A DNA stretch of 64,000 bases from Pseudomonas sp. FP2335. Lineage in GTDB: Bacteria; Pseudomonadota; Gammaproteobacteria; Pseudomonadales; Pseudomonadaceae. The notes under the pieces are model-generated. The model made no database searches, was not told where the DNA came from, and saw nothing but the letters and a program-made list of their open reading frames with translations. The stretch spans positions 5,081,501 through 5,145,500 of the forward strand of contig NZ_CP117437.1 of the NCBI RefSeq assembly GCF_030687535.1, written 5' to 3'. Shown here piece after piece: positions 53,155-64,000 of the stretch. The position numbers and the translations under genes were made by a program. How positions within the stretch are numbered: position 1 is the first letter of the stretch; each line of letters opens with the position of its first letter.

Positions 53155-53232
53155 GATTTACTCTCCCGAAACTTGAATTTGGTTGCCGCAGCAGTGGTGG
53201 CTAACTGCGGTAGCACTTAAACGCTTGACTTA

Positions 53233-53261
53233 TAGATGGGGGCCTTGCGGCGAATTTCAAG
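53233..53261 (-). promoter_or_regulatory. RpoH (sigma32) promoter of dnaK
   Basis: On the minus strand CTTGAAA (53261-53255), N13, CCCCATCTA (53241-53233) is a near-perfect heat-shock promoter. The -35 overlaps the stop codon of grpE (53257-53259). Confidence 0.9.
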
Positions 53262-53817
53262 CCTGCTCATCAATAGAAGGTGCAACAGGTGCCGGCGTCT
53301 TGCTTACCACCACCATTGCCGGGCGCAACAAGCGACCGTTGAGCAGATAACCCTTCTGGAACACTTTCAACACGCTGTTCGGTTCAAGGTCATGGCTTTC
53401 CTGCATGGCCATGGCCTGGTGATGCTCAGCGTTGAACGGCTCGCCGCCTTGCGGATCAATCGCCTCCAACTGATAACGCTTCAGGGTGTCCTGGAACATT
53501 TTCAGGGTCAGCTCGATCCCTTCGCGCATTGGGCGGATGTTTTCATCGTCCGGGTTGGACAAATCAAGGCCACGTTCCAGGCTGTCGATAATCGGCAGCA
53601 GGTCGCCAGCGAATTTTTCCAGCGCGAACTTGTGAGCCTTCTCCACATCCTGCTCGGCACGGCGGCGGACGTTCTGCAGATCGGCGGCAACACGCAGAGC
53701 CTGATCATTCGCCGCAGCCAATTGCTCTTCGAGCACTTGCACACGCGTTGCCAGCTCATCACCGACAGCCGAATTGGCGTCTGGAGTTTGCGTATCCTGC
53801 GTCTGTTCGTCAGCCAT
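53257..53817 (-). CDS. grpE: Nucleotide exchange factor GrpE
   Basis: This 186-residue DnaK co-chaperone has a long N-terminal coiled coil (about 20-90, rich in [16 protein letters not shown]) and a C-terminal beta domain ([21 protein letters not shown]). It is preceded by an RpoH promoter. Confidence 0.98.
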   Translation of the reverse strand: MADEQTQDTQTPDANSAVGDELATRVQVLEEQLAAANDQALRVAADLQNVRRRAEQDVEKAHKFALEKFAGDLLPIIDSLERGLDLSNPDDENIRPMREGIELTLKMFQDTLKRYQLEAIDPQGGEPFNAEHHQAMAMQESHDLEPNSVLKVFQKGYLLNGRLLRPAMVVVSKTPAPVAPSIDEQA

Positions 53818-53869
53818 AGTTTTCTCCTTTCAAAATCATGCGCGAACTCAACTCGCGCTTCTGTTCCGG

Positions 53870-53900
53870 TATATGGGGCCACAATTTCCAGGTTCAAGGG
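53870..53900 (-). promoter_or_regulatory. RpoH (sigma32) promoter of grpE
   Basis: On the minus strand CCCTTGAA (53900-53893), a 14-bp spacer, then CCCCATATA (53878-53870) fits the CTTGAAA/CCCCATNT consensus. Confidence 0.85.
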
Positions 53901-54031
53901 CCAGAGCGTTACCAAAAGTCGTTCACGTGCTCCGGATCAGTTCCTGCACGATCATTCCTCATCGCGCTAAAAAAAACAGCCGATCAAGCAAATCGAGCTA
54001 AGCATCAGGATTGTCAGCCCAGAACAAAACA

Positions 54032-54047
54032 CTGTATAAATAACCAG
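54032..54047 (+). promoter_or_regulatory. LexA (SOS) box of recN
   Basis: CTG-TATAAATAAC-CAG matches the CTG-N10-CAG LexA consensus and lies 23 bp before the recN ATG. Confidence 0.88.
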
Positions 54048-54070
54048 ACCTAACGCCTGGGAGCGCCCTC

Positions 54071-55744
54071 ATGCTCGTGCACCTGTCTGTACATAACTAC
54101 GCCATCGTTGAACACCTGGATCTCGAACTGGATCGCGGGATGAGCGTAATCACGGGCGAAACCGGCGCCGGTAAATCGATCATGCTCGACGCCCTGGGCC
54201 TGACCCTCGGTGACCGCGCCGATAGCGGCGTGGTGCGCCCAGGCGCAGACAAGGCCGACATCCTCGCGACCTTCGACCTGGCAGACATTCCCGAGGCTGA
54301 AGCCTGGCTGGCCGAACGCGACCTTAATAATGACGGCCCATGCATCCTGCGCCGGGTCATCACCGCCGAAGGCCGCTCACGTGGCTATATCAATGGCACG
54401 CCCTGCCCCCTTGGCGACCTGAAAGCCCTGGGCGAGTTACTGATCGACATCCACAGCCAACACGAACACCAGTCCCTGCTGAAAACCGACACCCATCGTC
54501 GCCTGCTTGACGAGTACGCCGGCGCCACCGACCTTGCGCGACAAGTGCAACTGGCCGCCCAACGCTGGCGCCAGACCCGCCAGGAACTAGAACGCCTTTC
54601 CAATTCCGGCGACGAACAGCGTGCTCGCCACCAGCTACTCAGCTACCAACTCGAAGAACTCGAAAGCCTGGGCCTGGGCGAGACCGAACTGGAACAGCTT
54701 GAGCAGGAACACAAAAACCTGACCAACGCCGAAACCCTGCTGGGTATTTGCCGCCAGGTGGTCGAGCAGTGCAGCGAAAGCGACTCCGGCAATGTGCTCA
54801 ACGCACTGACTGCCAGCCTCAATCGCCTGTCCAGCGTTAACAACGCCTCTGGCTCCCTTTGCGAAGCCACCACACTGCTGACCAGCGCCCAGATTCAAGT
54901 GGAAGAAGCCGTCGGCGAGCTGAATCGCTTCCTCGACCATTTCGACGCCGACCCGGCACGACTGCAGGAAATCGAAGAGCGCCTGGACACTATCTATACC
55001 CTGGCGCGCAAACATCGAATCCAGCCCACCGAAGTGGCAGCGATGCAGCAGAAGCTGCTGGATGAAATCGAAACCCTGAATGCCAATGACGAATCCATCG
55101 AGCGACTCGGCGATGAGCTCGCCTCTTTCGCCCGCCACTATCAAGAGAAGGCCCGCGAACTAAGCGACCTGCGCCAACAGGCCGCCACCAGCCTCGCCGG
55201 CGCAGTGGAACTGGAAATCCAGCGCCTGGGCATGCCAGGCGGACGCTTCACCATCGAGCTACGCGCCAACTCCAACGCCGAACTGCAACCTCACGGCCTT
55301 GAACAGGTAGAACTACTGGTCAGCGCCAACCCTGGGCAGCCGCTCAAGGCACTGGCAAAAGTGGCGTCCGGCGGCGAGCTATCCCGGATCAGCCTGGCCA
55401 TCCAGGTCATCACCGCACAGACATCTCGCGTGCCAACGCTGGTATTCGATGAAGTGGACGTAGGGATTGGTGGGCCGACCGCGGAAATTGTGGGCCAACT
55501 GCTACGCCGACTGGGAGATCGCGGTCAGGTACTTACCGTCACTCACCTGCCGCAAGTGGCGGCCCAGGGGCATCAACACCTGTTCGTGCACAAAGTCCGC
55601 GGTAGCGATGCGACGCACACGGCCGTGTCCAAGCTGAACAAATCGGAACGCGTGGAAGAAGTAGCACGGATGCTCGGCGGCATCGACTTGACCAAGGAGT
55701 CCTTGGCGCACGCGAAAAAAATGGTAGTGGCGTCGAAGGCCTGA
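54071..55744 (+). CDS. recN: DNA repair protein RecN
   Basis: This 557-residue SMC-like ATPase acts in double-strand break repair. It has Walker A G-E-T-G-A-G-K-S (about 31-38), an intervening coiled coil (about 160-370), the signature L-A-K-V-A-S-G-G-E-L-S-R-I-S-L-A and Walker B T-L-V-F-D-E-V-D. It is controlled by a LexA box. A long convergent terminator separates it from fur. Confidence 0.97.
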   Translation: MLVHLSVHNYAIVEHLDLELDRGMSVITGETGAGKSIMLDALGLTLGDRADSGVVRPGADKADILATFDLADIPEAEAWLAERDLNNDGPCILRRVITAEGRSRGYINGTPCPLGDLKALGELLIDIHSQHEHQSLLKTDTHRRLLDEYAGATDLARQVQLAAQRWRQTRQELERLSNSGDEQRARHQLLSYQLEELESLGLGETELEQLEQEHKNLTNAETLLGICRQVVEQCSESDSGNVLNALTASLNRLSSVNNASGSLCEATTLLTSAQIQVEEAVGELNRFLDHFDADPARLQEIEERLDTIYTLARKHRIQPTEVAAMQQKLLDEIETLNANDESIERLGDELASFARHYQEKARELSDLRQQAATSLAGAVELEIQRLGMPGGRFTIELRANSNAELQPHGLEQVELLVSANPGQPLKALAKVASGGELSRISLAIQVITAQTSRVPTLVFDEVDVGIGGPTAEIVGQLLRRLGDRGQVLTVTHLPQVAAQGHQHLFVHKVRGSDATHTAVSKLNKSERVEEVARMLGGIDLTKESLAHAKKMVVASKA

Positions 55745-55768
55745 CCTGACGCTTTTACCTTTATATAG

Positions 55769-55806
55769 AACGCACGAAGGCGACCCCAGGGTCGCCTTCG
55801 TGCGTT
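55769..55806. terminator. Bidirectional terminator between recN and fur
   Basis: An 18-bp perfect inverted repeat (AACGCACGAAGGCGACCC and its complement) with a minimal loop serves both converging genes. Confidence 0.88.
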
Positions 55807-55830
55807 TCGCAGAACAAATCTGCGCTATTT

Positions 55831-56235
55831 TTACTTTTTCTTACGGATGTACAACACGAGATTATGGTCAATCAAATCGAAGCCATGCTCTTCAGCTATT
55901 TTGTGCTGGAGCGCTTCGATTTCCGGACTGGTGAACTCGATAACCTCGTTGGTATCCAGGTTAACCATGTGATCGTGATGACCACCGTCAGCCAGTTCAA
56001 ATACCGCATGACCGCCGTCGAAATTATGACGAACCACCAGCCCTGCGGCTTCAAACTGGGTCAGCACACGGTAAACCGTGGCCAGGCCAACGTCCTCGTT
56101 AGACTCCATCAGCGCCTTGTAGACATCTTCGGCGCTCATGTGACGCTGCTCAGCAGAATCGAGCATTTGTAGAATCTTGACTCGTGGCAGAGTCACTTTA
56201 AGACCGGCTTTACGTAGTTCGCTATTTTCAACCAT
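55831..56235 (-). CDS. fur: Ferric uptake regulator Fur
   Basis: This 134-residue iron-sensing repressor has an N-terminal winged helix (L-K-V-T-L-P-R-V-K-I-L, A-T-V-Y-R-V-L) and a C-terminal metal/dimer domain with G-G-H-H-D-H and E...H ligands. No cysteine is present, so the Cys4 structural zinc site of E. coli Fur is absent. Pseudomonas Fur proteins generally lack it. I use the ATG at 56235 (M-V-E-N-S-E-L). It is divergent from bamE and likely controls PrrF and haem uptake at the start of the window. Confidence 0.97.
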   Translation of the reverse strand: MVENSELRKAGLKVTLPRVKILQMLDSAEQRHMSAEDVYKALMESNEDVGLATVYRVLTQFEAAGLVVRHNFDGGHAVFELADGGHHDHMVNLDTNEVIEFTSPEIEALQHKIAEEHGFDLIDHNLVLYIRKKK

Positions 56236-56333
56236 GGTTAGCTTTCTCGCGGATGCTGCTTCGCAGCTTCTCTTAATACGGGTATGATCGGCGTTTACGT
56301 TGTCCCAGCCAAGATAGTGGAAGTCGCCCACCG

Positions 56334-56861
56334 ATGCAAAACACCAAGCTCTTGCTAACCAGTTTCACCTTTGTGGGACTGCTCGCACTCGCCGGTTGTT
56401 CATTCCCCGGGGTTTACAAAATCGACATCCAGCAGGGCAATGTCGTCACGCAGGACATGATAGACCAGTTACGCCCGGGAATGACCCGACGGCAAGTACG
56501 GTTTATCATGGGTAATCCCCTGCTGACCGACACTTTCCATGCTGATCGCTGGGATTATCTCTACAGCATCCAACCTGGTGGCGGTGAGCGCCAGCAGGAA
56601 CGCGTCAGCGTCATTTTTAATGGCAACGACCAGCTTGTGAGCCTGTCCGGTGACTTTATGCCTGGCGTAAGCCGCGATGAAGCCTTGCTCGGCAAGGACA
56701 ACGGCACCAACGTGACTGCGCCTGCGCAGGAAGCCGAGAAGCCGAAGTCCGAAGTCCCTGCCAAACCAGGCTCTCTGCTCGACAAGATCCAGAAAGACGT
56801 CGACGGCGTGGAAACTGTTCCAGTCCCAACGCCACAGCCTCTGGACACCAGCCCGCAGTAA
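56334..56861 (+). CDS. bamE: Outer-membrane assembly lipoprotein BamE (OmlA)
   Basis: This 175-residue lipoprotein has a lipobox L-A-G-C (Cys about 22). The BamE fold (about 30-110) includes [19 protein letters not shown] and M-G-N-P-L-L. It is part of the Bam complex that inserts beta-barrels into the outer membrane. The tail beyond residue 120 is low-complexity P/E/K-rich. It is divergent from fur, an arrangement known in Pseudomonas, where it is called OmlA. Confidence 0.95.
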   Translation: MQNTKLLLTSFTFVGLLALAGCSFPGVYKIDIQQGNVVTQDMIDQLRPGMTRRQVRFIMGNPLLTDTFHADRWDYLYSIQPGGGERQQERVSVIFNGNDQLVSLSGDFMPGVSRDEALLGKDNGTNVTAPAQEAEKPKSEVPAKPGSLLDKIQKDVDGVETVPVPTPQPLDTSPQ

Positions 56862-56874
56862 GTGTGCGGCGCTC

Positions 56875-56901
56875 AAAAAAGCCCGGCATGCCGGGCTTTT
56901 T
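56875..56901. terminator. Bidirectional terminator bamE / rnfH
   Basis: A-run, GCCCGGC-AT-GCCGGGC, T-run. This is a symmetrical terminator serving both converging genes. Confidence 0.92.
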
Positions 56902-56922
56902 GTTGCCTGCCGCTTGGCAAGC

Positions 56923-57225
56923 TCAGGAGTTCTGTTGCCGGGCCAAGGCCGCCTTGGCTGCACGCAGCCTACGCACCTCCTTAGGGTCCGCCAGCAAGGG
57001 CCGGTAGATCTCAATCCGATCACCCGCCTGTACGGCGCGCACCTCTGCATCCGCAACGACCTTGCCGAATATTCCCAAGGGACAATCAGCCAGATTCAGC
57101 TCGGGAAATTGCGCCGCAATCCCCGAAGCCTGCACCGCCGCCCGCAGGCTGGTGCCGGGCGCCACTGCCACTGCCAGCAAGACCTGGCGATCCACGGCGG
57201 CATACACCACTTCAATCTCAACCAT
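56923..57225 (-). CDS. rnfH: RnfH family ubiquitin-like protein
   Basis: This 100-residue beta-grasp protein begins M-V-E-I-E-V-V-Y-A and has G-I-F-G-K and V-Q-A-G-D-R-I-E-I-Y-R-P-L conserved. The function is unknown; the name comes from linkage to the rnf complex in some bacteria. Here it pairs with ratA, as in E. coli, and overlaps it by 8 nt. The start at 57225 is supported by family length. Confidence 0.9.
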   Translation of the reverse strand: MVEIEVVYAAVDRQVLLAVAVAPGTSLRAAVQASGIAAQFPELNLADCPLGIFGKVVADAEVRAVQAGDRIEIYRPLLADPKEVRRLRAAKAALARQQNS

Positions 57226-57652
57226 GCAGTTGCTTGGCTCGCTGACAAAACGCGTCCACCAACGTATTGGCCGCCTGGTTGAACAAAGGCCCCAGTGTCG
57301 CGCGAACAAGCGGCCCCGCGTAATCAAAAGAAAGATCCAGGCTGATCTTGCAAGCCTTGTCAGTCAGCGCCTTGAATACCCATACGCCATGTAACTGGGT
57401 GAACGGCCCTTCCTGCAGATTCATCTCGATGGATTTCCCGGGCACCAACACGTTACGTGTAACAAAGTGCTGGCCAATGCCCCCTTTCGCCACACCAACG
57501 CTGGCAACCATATGCTCATCACTGCTTTCCAGCACCTCGGCCGCCGAGCACCAGGGCAGGAATTCCGGGTAACGCGCCACGTCGTTGACCAGGTCATAGA
57601 GCGCTTGCGCCGGATAAGGCAACAAGGCCGAACGTTGAATATGCGTCGTCAT
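57218..57652 (-). CDS. ratA: RatA/START-like (coenzyme Q-binding) protein
   Basis: This 144-residue START-fold protein is of the RatA/Coq10 family. It has R-S-A-L-L-P-Y-P-A-Q-A-L-Y-D-L-V-N-D-V-A-R-Y-P-E-F-L-P-W-C near the N terminus. In E. coli RatA was described as a toxin that blocks 70S association; the Coq10-like role in quinone function is equally possible. The ATG at 57652 is chosen over a longer frame to 57751. The coupled rnfH is downstream. Confidence 0.9.
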   Translation of the reverse strand: MTTHIQRSALLPYPAQALYDLVNDVARYPEFLPWCSAAEVLESSDEHMVASVGVAKGGIGQHFVTRNVLVPGKSIEMNLQEGPFTQLHGVWVFKALTDKACKISLDLSFDYAGPLVRATLGPLFNQAANTLVDAFCQRAKQLHG

Positions 57653-57803
57653 GTGAGCGTTATTTCCACTGCTGAGGCAAACATCGCGAAACAACAGCCC
57701 GATCCGCGAGAGAAAAAAACCAAAGAACTGCCCGTATTGTCCGGGATTCATCCAACACGCTCAAGCACGCAGGTTGACCGTAGCCGACTCGCTCGCAACT
57801 CCC

Positions 57804-57809
57804 TATAAT
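57804..57809 (+). promoter_or_regulatory. -10 element close to smpB start
   Basis: A perfect TATAAT lies 10 bp before the smpB ATG at 57819, with no Shine-Dalgarno between, so the mRNA may be nearly leaderless. No good -35 is visible (TTGACC at 57773 is 25 bp away). Confidence 0.5.
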
Positions 57810-57818
57810 GCCGCCCCT

Positions 57819-58301
57819 ATGGCTAAACAAAAGAAACACCCCACAGGGACCATCGCGCAAAATAAAAAGGCGCGACACGATTACTTCATCGAACATCGGT
57901 TCGAGGCTGGTCTGGTCCTGGCCGGCTGGGAAGTAAAAAGTCTGCGTGCCAACAAGCTGCAACTGGTCGACAGCTACGTGCTGCTCAAGGATGGCGAGGC
58001 GTGGCTGCTGGGCAGTCATATCACCCCGCTGACCACCGCGAGCACCCACGTGATTGCCGACCCGGTGCGCACGCGCAAACTGTTGCTCAATGCGCGCGAA
58101 CTGGAAAAACTCGCCGCCGCCGTACAGCAGAAAGGCTATGCCTGCGTCTGCCTGTCCTGGTATTGGAGCAAGCACCTGGTCAAATGCGAGATCGCACTCG
58201 GCAAGGGCAAGAAGGAATACGACAAGCGCGATACCGAGCGTGAACGCGACTCCAATCGCGAGCTGCACCGCGCCGTGCGCAACAAGGGCAAGGAAGAGTA
58301 A
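57819..58301 (+). CDS. smpB: SsrA-binding protein SmpB
   Basis: This 160-residue partner of tmRNA acts in ribosome rescue. It begins [18 protein letters not shown] and has [22 protein letters not shown]. The basic C-terminal tail (about 130-160) enters the empty mRNA channel. I use the ATG at 57819; an upstream GTG frame overlaps the promoter. tmRNA itself is not in the window. Confidence 0.96.
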   Translation: MAKQKKHPTGTIAQNKKARHDYFIEHRFEAGLVLAGWEVKSLRANKLQLVDSYVLLKDGEAWLLGSHITPLTTASTHVIADPVRTRKLLLNARELEKLAAAVQQKGYACVCLSWYWSKHLVKCEIALGKGKKEYDKRDTERERDSNRELHRAVRNKGKEE

Positions 58302-58313
58302 TCCTTGCAGCGA

Positions 58314-58344
58314 TGTAGCCTTGGGTGCATCACCCTTGGCTACA
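58314..58344. terminator. Hairpin between smpB and lldR
   Basis: The outer arms TGTAGCC / GGCTACA and inner GGGTG / CACCC form one stem with a TT-TT bulge. It overlaps the lldR stop codon and lies between the convergent genes. Confidence 0.6.
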
Positions 58345-59107
58345 TGCCTTTACGCCGCTCAGCCCGCGCAACCCGCTGAACCTCCTGACGCACCTCTTCC
58401 AACACTTCCTGCACGTACTGCAGATGACGCGTGGAAACCTCACGCGCCGCCTCGGCCCGCCCCTCGATAATCGCCAGATACAAATCCCGGTGCTGACTGA
58501 TCAGCATGTCGCGGGTTTCCGTACGCTGCTGATACATCCCACCGATATTGGTCACCACGTTGCGCTTGAGCAAATCGAACAGCCCGCGGATGGTGTGCAG
58601 CAACACGGCGTTATGACTGGCCTCGGCAATCGCCAGGTGAAAGCTCGCATCCGCCGCCCCCTCCTCCGCCCGACTGACCTCATCGACCCGCGAGTAGCAA
58701 TCCTGCAACGCATTAAACGCCGCTGTCAGCCGCTCACGGTCAACCTCGGTGGCACGCAACGATGCGTAATACGCACATGACGCCTCAAGCGTCTGGCGAA
58801 ACTCCAACAGATCCCGTTGCGCCTCGGGGTTGTTCTCCAACAGGTGCAACAGCGGATCACTGAACGTAGACCCCAACGATTCAGCGACATAGTTACCCCC
58901 GCCCTGGCGACTGACCAGCAACCCCTTGGCCGCGAGCTTCTGGATCGCCTCGCGCAACGACGGTCGCGACACGCCAAACCGCTCCGCCAATGCGCGCTCG
59001 GCTGGCAAGCGCTCGCCCGACTTCAGCGTGCCCTCAAGGATCATGCCCTCAAGCTGCTCGACAATATCGTCGGACAAACGGCGCTGACGCACCTGATCAA
59101 ACCCCAT
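58340..59107 (-). CDS. lldR: GntR/FadR-family lactate regulator LldR
   Basis: This 255-residue repressor has an N-terminal winged helix (L-P-A-E-R-A-L-A-E-R-F-G-V-S-R-P-S-L-R-E-A, about 33-53) and a C-terminal FCD ligand domain, like E. coli LldR. It is divergent from lldP. A perfect palindrome matching the LldR operator lies between them at 59300-59316. Lactate would release repression. Confidence 0.92.
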   Translation of the reverse strand: MGFDQVRQRRLSDDIVEQLEGMILEGTLKSGERLPAERALAERFGVSRPSLREAIQKLAAKGLLVSRQGGGNYVAESLGSTFSDPLLHLLENNPEAQRDLLEFRQTLEASCAYYASLRATEVDRERLTAAFNALQDCYSRVDEVSRAEEGAADASFHLAIAEASHNAVLLHTIRGLFDLLKRNVVTNIGGMYQQRTETRDMLISQHRDLYLAIIEGRAEAAREVSTRHLQYVQEVLEEVRQEVQRVARAERRKGM

Positions 59108-59299
59108 AGCTCACTCTCCACCATCCCGACCACTCGCCGGGCCCTCTATTCTCGCCTATCGCAGCGCTTGCAGCACCTATCAGAGCGCCTCGGATTTATC
59201 CGATCAGATCCCCTCGCCCAACTTCCTACGACGAAAGTTTCGCAGGCGGCAAATTGACACATCCCCCGAAGGCTTTTAACCTAGCCAACAGCGATTGTA

Positions 59300-59316
59300 A
59301 ATTGGTATTACCAATT
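59300..59316. promoter_or_regulatory. LldR operator
   Basis: AATTGGT-ATT-ACCAATT is a perfect palindrome and matches the T-G-G-T-N3-A-C-C-A type site of FadR-family LldR. It is 52 bp upstream of the lldP ATG. No second site is evident. Confidence 0.85.
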
Positions 59317-59344
59317 AGCCAAATCGACTAAACAGTGCCTGACC

Positions 59345-59352
59345 AACAACAA
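59345..59352 (+). promoter_or_regulatory. Hfq/Crc A-rich motif before lldP
   Basis: AACAACAA fits the AANAANAA pattern and is next to the TTAGGGG ribosome binding region, 17-24 nt before the ATG. This suggests translational control by Hfq/Crc. Confidence 0.55.
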
Positions 59353-59368
59353 TTAGGGGCCACCCCAT

Positions 59369-61063
59369 ATGCAAACTTGGCAACAGCTCTACAGCCCGCT
59401 CGGCAGCCTCGGCCTGTCCGCACTGGCCGCCGTCATTCCCATCGTATTCTTCTTCCTGGCCCTGGCCGTGTTTCGCCTCAAAGGCCACGTAGCCGGCAGC
59501 ATCACGCTGGCCCTCTCGATCCTGGTGGCGATCTTTGCCTTCCAAATGCCGGTGGACATGGCGTTCGCCGCAGCCGGTTACGGTTTTGCCTATGGCCTGT
59601 GGCCGATCGCGTGGATCATCGTCGCCGCGGTATTCCTCTACAAACTGACCGTTAAGAGCGGCCAGTTCGAGGTCATCCGCAGTTCGGTCCTGTCGATCAC
59701 CGACGACCAGCGCCTGCAAGTGCTGCTGATCGGCTTCTGTTTCGGCGCCTTCCTCGAAGGGGCTGCCGGTTTCGGCGCGCCCGTGGCGATCACCGCCGCG
59801 CTATTGGTGGGCCTGGGTTTCAACCCGCTGTACGCGGCCGGCCTGTGCCTGATTGCCAACACCGCACCCGTGGCGTTCGGCGCCCTGGGGATCCCGATCA
59901 TCGTGGCAGGCCAGGTAACCGGCATCGACGCGTTCAAAATCGGCGCCATGACTGGTCGCCAACTGCCGCTACTGTCGCTGTTCGTACCGTTCTGGCTGGT
60001 GTTCATGATGGACGGCCTGCGCGGCGTTCGCGAAACCTGGCCCGCGGCACTGGTCGCAGGCTTGAGCTTTGCGATCACGCAGTACTTCACATCCAACTTC
60101 ATTGGCCCGGAACTGCCGGACATCACCTCGGCTCTGGCCAGTCTGATTTCCCTGACCCTGTTCCTGAAGGTCTGGCAACCCAAGCGCACCGCGGGCGCGC
60201 AGATTGCTGGCGCCACCGCCGGCGCCACTGTCACCGCCAGTGCCGGCGGTTTCGGTCAACCACGCACCACGGTTGCATCGCCCTACAGCCTGGGGGAAAT
60301 TTTCAAGGCATGGTCGCCGTTCCTGATCCTCACTGTACTGGTGACTATCTGGACCCTCAAACCGTTCAAGGCCATGTTCGCTGCGGGCGGCTCGATGTAC
60401 AGCTGGGTCTTCAACTTCGCGATTCCGCACCTGGACCAGATGGTAGTGAAGGTCGCCCCCATCGTGACCAACCCGACCGCGATCCCGGCAGTGTTCAAGC
60501 TGGACCCGATCTCGGCGACCGGCACGGCGATTTTCTTCTCCGCACTGATCTCGATGCTGGTACTGAAGATCAACATCAAAACTGGTCTTACCACTTTGAA
60601 AGAGACCTTCTATGAACTGCGCTGGCCGATCCTGTCCATCGGCATGGTGCTGGCCTTCGCCTTCGTCACCAACTACTCCGGCATGTCTTCGACCATGGCG
60701 TTGGTATTGGCCGGCACGGGCGCGGCATTCCCGTTCTTCTCGCCATTCCTCGGCTGGCTGGGCGTGTTCCTGACAGGCTCGGACACCTCGTCCAACGCCC
60801 TGTTCAGCTCGTTGCAAGCCACCACCGCACACCAGATCGGCGTCAATGACACCCTGCTGGTCGCGGCAAACACCAGCGGCGGCGTCACCGGCAAGATGAT
60901 CTCGCCGCAATCGATCGCCGTGGCCTGCGCCGCCACCGGCCTGGTCGGCAAAGAGTCAGACCTGTTCCGCTTCACACTCAAGCACAGCCTGTTCTTTGCC
61001 ACCATCGTCGGCCTGATCACCCTGGCCCAGGCCTACTGGTTCACCGGTATGCTGGTGCACTAA
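59369..61063 (+). CDS. lldP: L-lactate permease
   Basis: This 564-residue LctP-family lactate/proton symporter has about 12-14 transmembrane segments. Conserved blocks are [36 protein letters not shown] and the [10 protein letters not shown] near the C terminus. It imports L- and D-lactate and glycolate in relatives. LldR operator and Hfq/Crc motif are upstream. It is followed by the FAD/FeS dehydrogenase, not by lldD. Confidence 0.96.
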   Translation: MQTWQQLYSPLGSLGLSALAAVIPIVFFFLALAVFRLKGHVAGSITLALSILVAIFAFQMPVDMAFAAAGYGFAYGLWPIAWIIVAAVFLYKLTVKSGQFEVIRSSVLSITDDQRLQVLLIGFCFGAFLEGAAGFGAPVAITAALLVGLGFNPLYAAGLCLIANTAPVAFGALGIPIIVAGQVTGIDAFKIGAMTGRQLPLLSLFVPFWLVFMMDGLRGVRETWPAALVAGLSFAITQYFTSNFIGPELPDITSALASLISLTLFLKVWQPKRTAGAQIAGATAGATVTASAGGFGQPRTTVASPYSLGEIFKAWSPFLILTVLVTIWTLKPFKAMFAAGGSMYSWVFNFAIPHLDQMVVKVAPIVTNPTAIPAVFKLDPISATGTAIFFSALISMLVLKINIKTGLTTLKETFYELRWPILSIGMVLAFAFVTNYSGMSSTMALVLAGTGAAFPFFSPFLGWLGVFLTGSDTSSNALFSSLQATTAHQIGVNDTLLVAANTSGGVTGKMISPQSIAVACAATGLVGKESDLFRFTLKHSLFFATIVGLITLAQAYWFTGMLVH

Positions 61064-61089
61064 GACCTGCACGCAATAGAGTAAGAATC

Positions 61090-61114
61090 GACGCCGGACC
61101 ACGGTTCCGGCGTC
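61090..61114. other. 9-bp hairpin between lldP and the dehydrogenase
   Basis: GACGCCGGA (61090-61098) and TCCGGCGTC (61106-61114) with a 7-nt loop lie in the 70-bp gap. There is no T run. It may mark a processing site or a remnant of gene loss. Confidence 0.5.
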
Positions 61115-61133
61115 AGCTATTTCTGGAGGACCG

Positions 61134-63944
<2,811 letters not shown>

Positions 63945-64000
63945 TCCGACAAAAAAAACAGAACCCCCGCGCACCCACGTAGTCATCTAGATAGGCCTCG

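Noticed and set aside
51064..53220. 718-residue open frame antisense to dnaK
   Set aside because: dnaK is certain; the antisense frame is a codon-bias artefact.

Overview
The window is a piece of core chromosome from a Pseudomonas of the fluorescens/putida side of the genus. Reasons: high GC coding DNA; the gene order hmuVUT - sfsA - dksA - gluQ - cbrA - cbrB - crcZ - pcnB - folK - panBC - pgi - acsA, then pnp - rpsO - truB - rbfA - infB - nusA - rimP - tRNAs - secG - tpiA - glmM - folP - ftsH - rlmE, then greA - carB - carA - dapB - dnaJ - dnaK - grpE - recN - fur - bamE - rnfH - ratA - smpB - lldR - lldP, which I recall as the Pseudomonas order; and Pseudomonas-specific regulators (CbrAB, CrcZ, PrrF). 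I see no prophage, insertion sequence, CRISPR array, toxin island or defence island.

Layout. 1-4.8 kb: the 3' end of an ATP-binding protein, two small accessory genes, then an iron/haem block. This block has a Fur-controlled PrrF-type small RNA, the haem ABC transporter hmuTUV (minus strand) and a divergent Rieske protein, with a second weak Fur-like site between hmuT and the Rieske gene. 4.8-8.4 kb: sfsA, an aminotransferase, dksA, gluQ. 8.5-13.6 kb: the carbon/nitrogen-balance module cbrX-cbrA-cbrB plus crcZ, complete with CbrB sites, a sigma54 promoter and six Hfq/Crc A-rich motifs. 13.7-26.5 kb: pcnB-folK, panBC, pgi, acsA, an MpaB-family protein, an rRNA-methyltransferase-like protein and a large DUF748 protein. 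26.7-27.5 kb: a two-BON-domain periplasmic protein behind what looks like an unannotated sigma54 promoter.

27.6-43.0 kb (minus strand): a long run of translation, RNA and envelope genes from rlmE/ftsH down to pnp, with two tRNAs (Leu-GAG, initiator Met) and a cluster of hairpins ahead of rimP. 43.3-53.9 kb (minus strand): greA, carB, carA, dapB and the heat-shock set dnaJ, dnaK, grpE with two clear RpoH promoters. 54.0-58.3 kb: recN with a LexA box, fur, bamE, rnfH/ratA and smpB. 58.3-63.9 kb: the lactate locus lldR / lldP / FAD-FeS dehydrogenase. An lldD gene is absent from the place where it usually sits.

How it fits together. The most coherent theme is carbon catabolite control. CbrAB drives CrcZ, which titrates Hfq/Crc. 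Two genes in the same window, acsA and lldP, carry A-rich Hfq/Crc-type motifs at their ribosome binding sites, so sensor, RNA decoy and probable targets all lie in one stretch. A second theme is iron: fur, PrrF and haem uptake. I found no strong evidence for a wholly new system. The best unexplained signals are regulatory: the sigma54 promoter plus 12-bp inverted repeat upstream of the BON gene, the tandem GTAACA repeats upstream of panB, the carA leader hairpin, and the compacted lactate operon.
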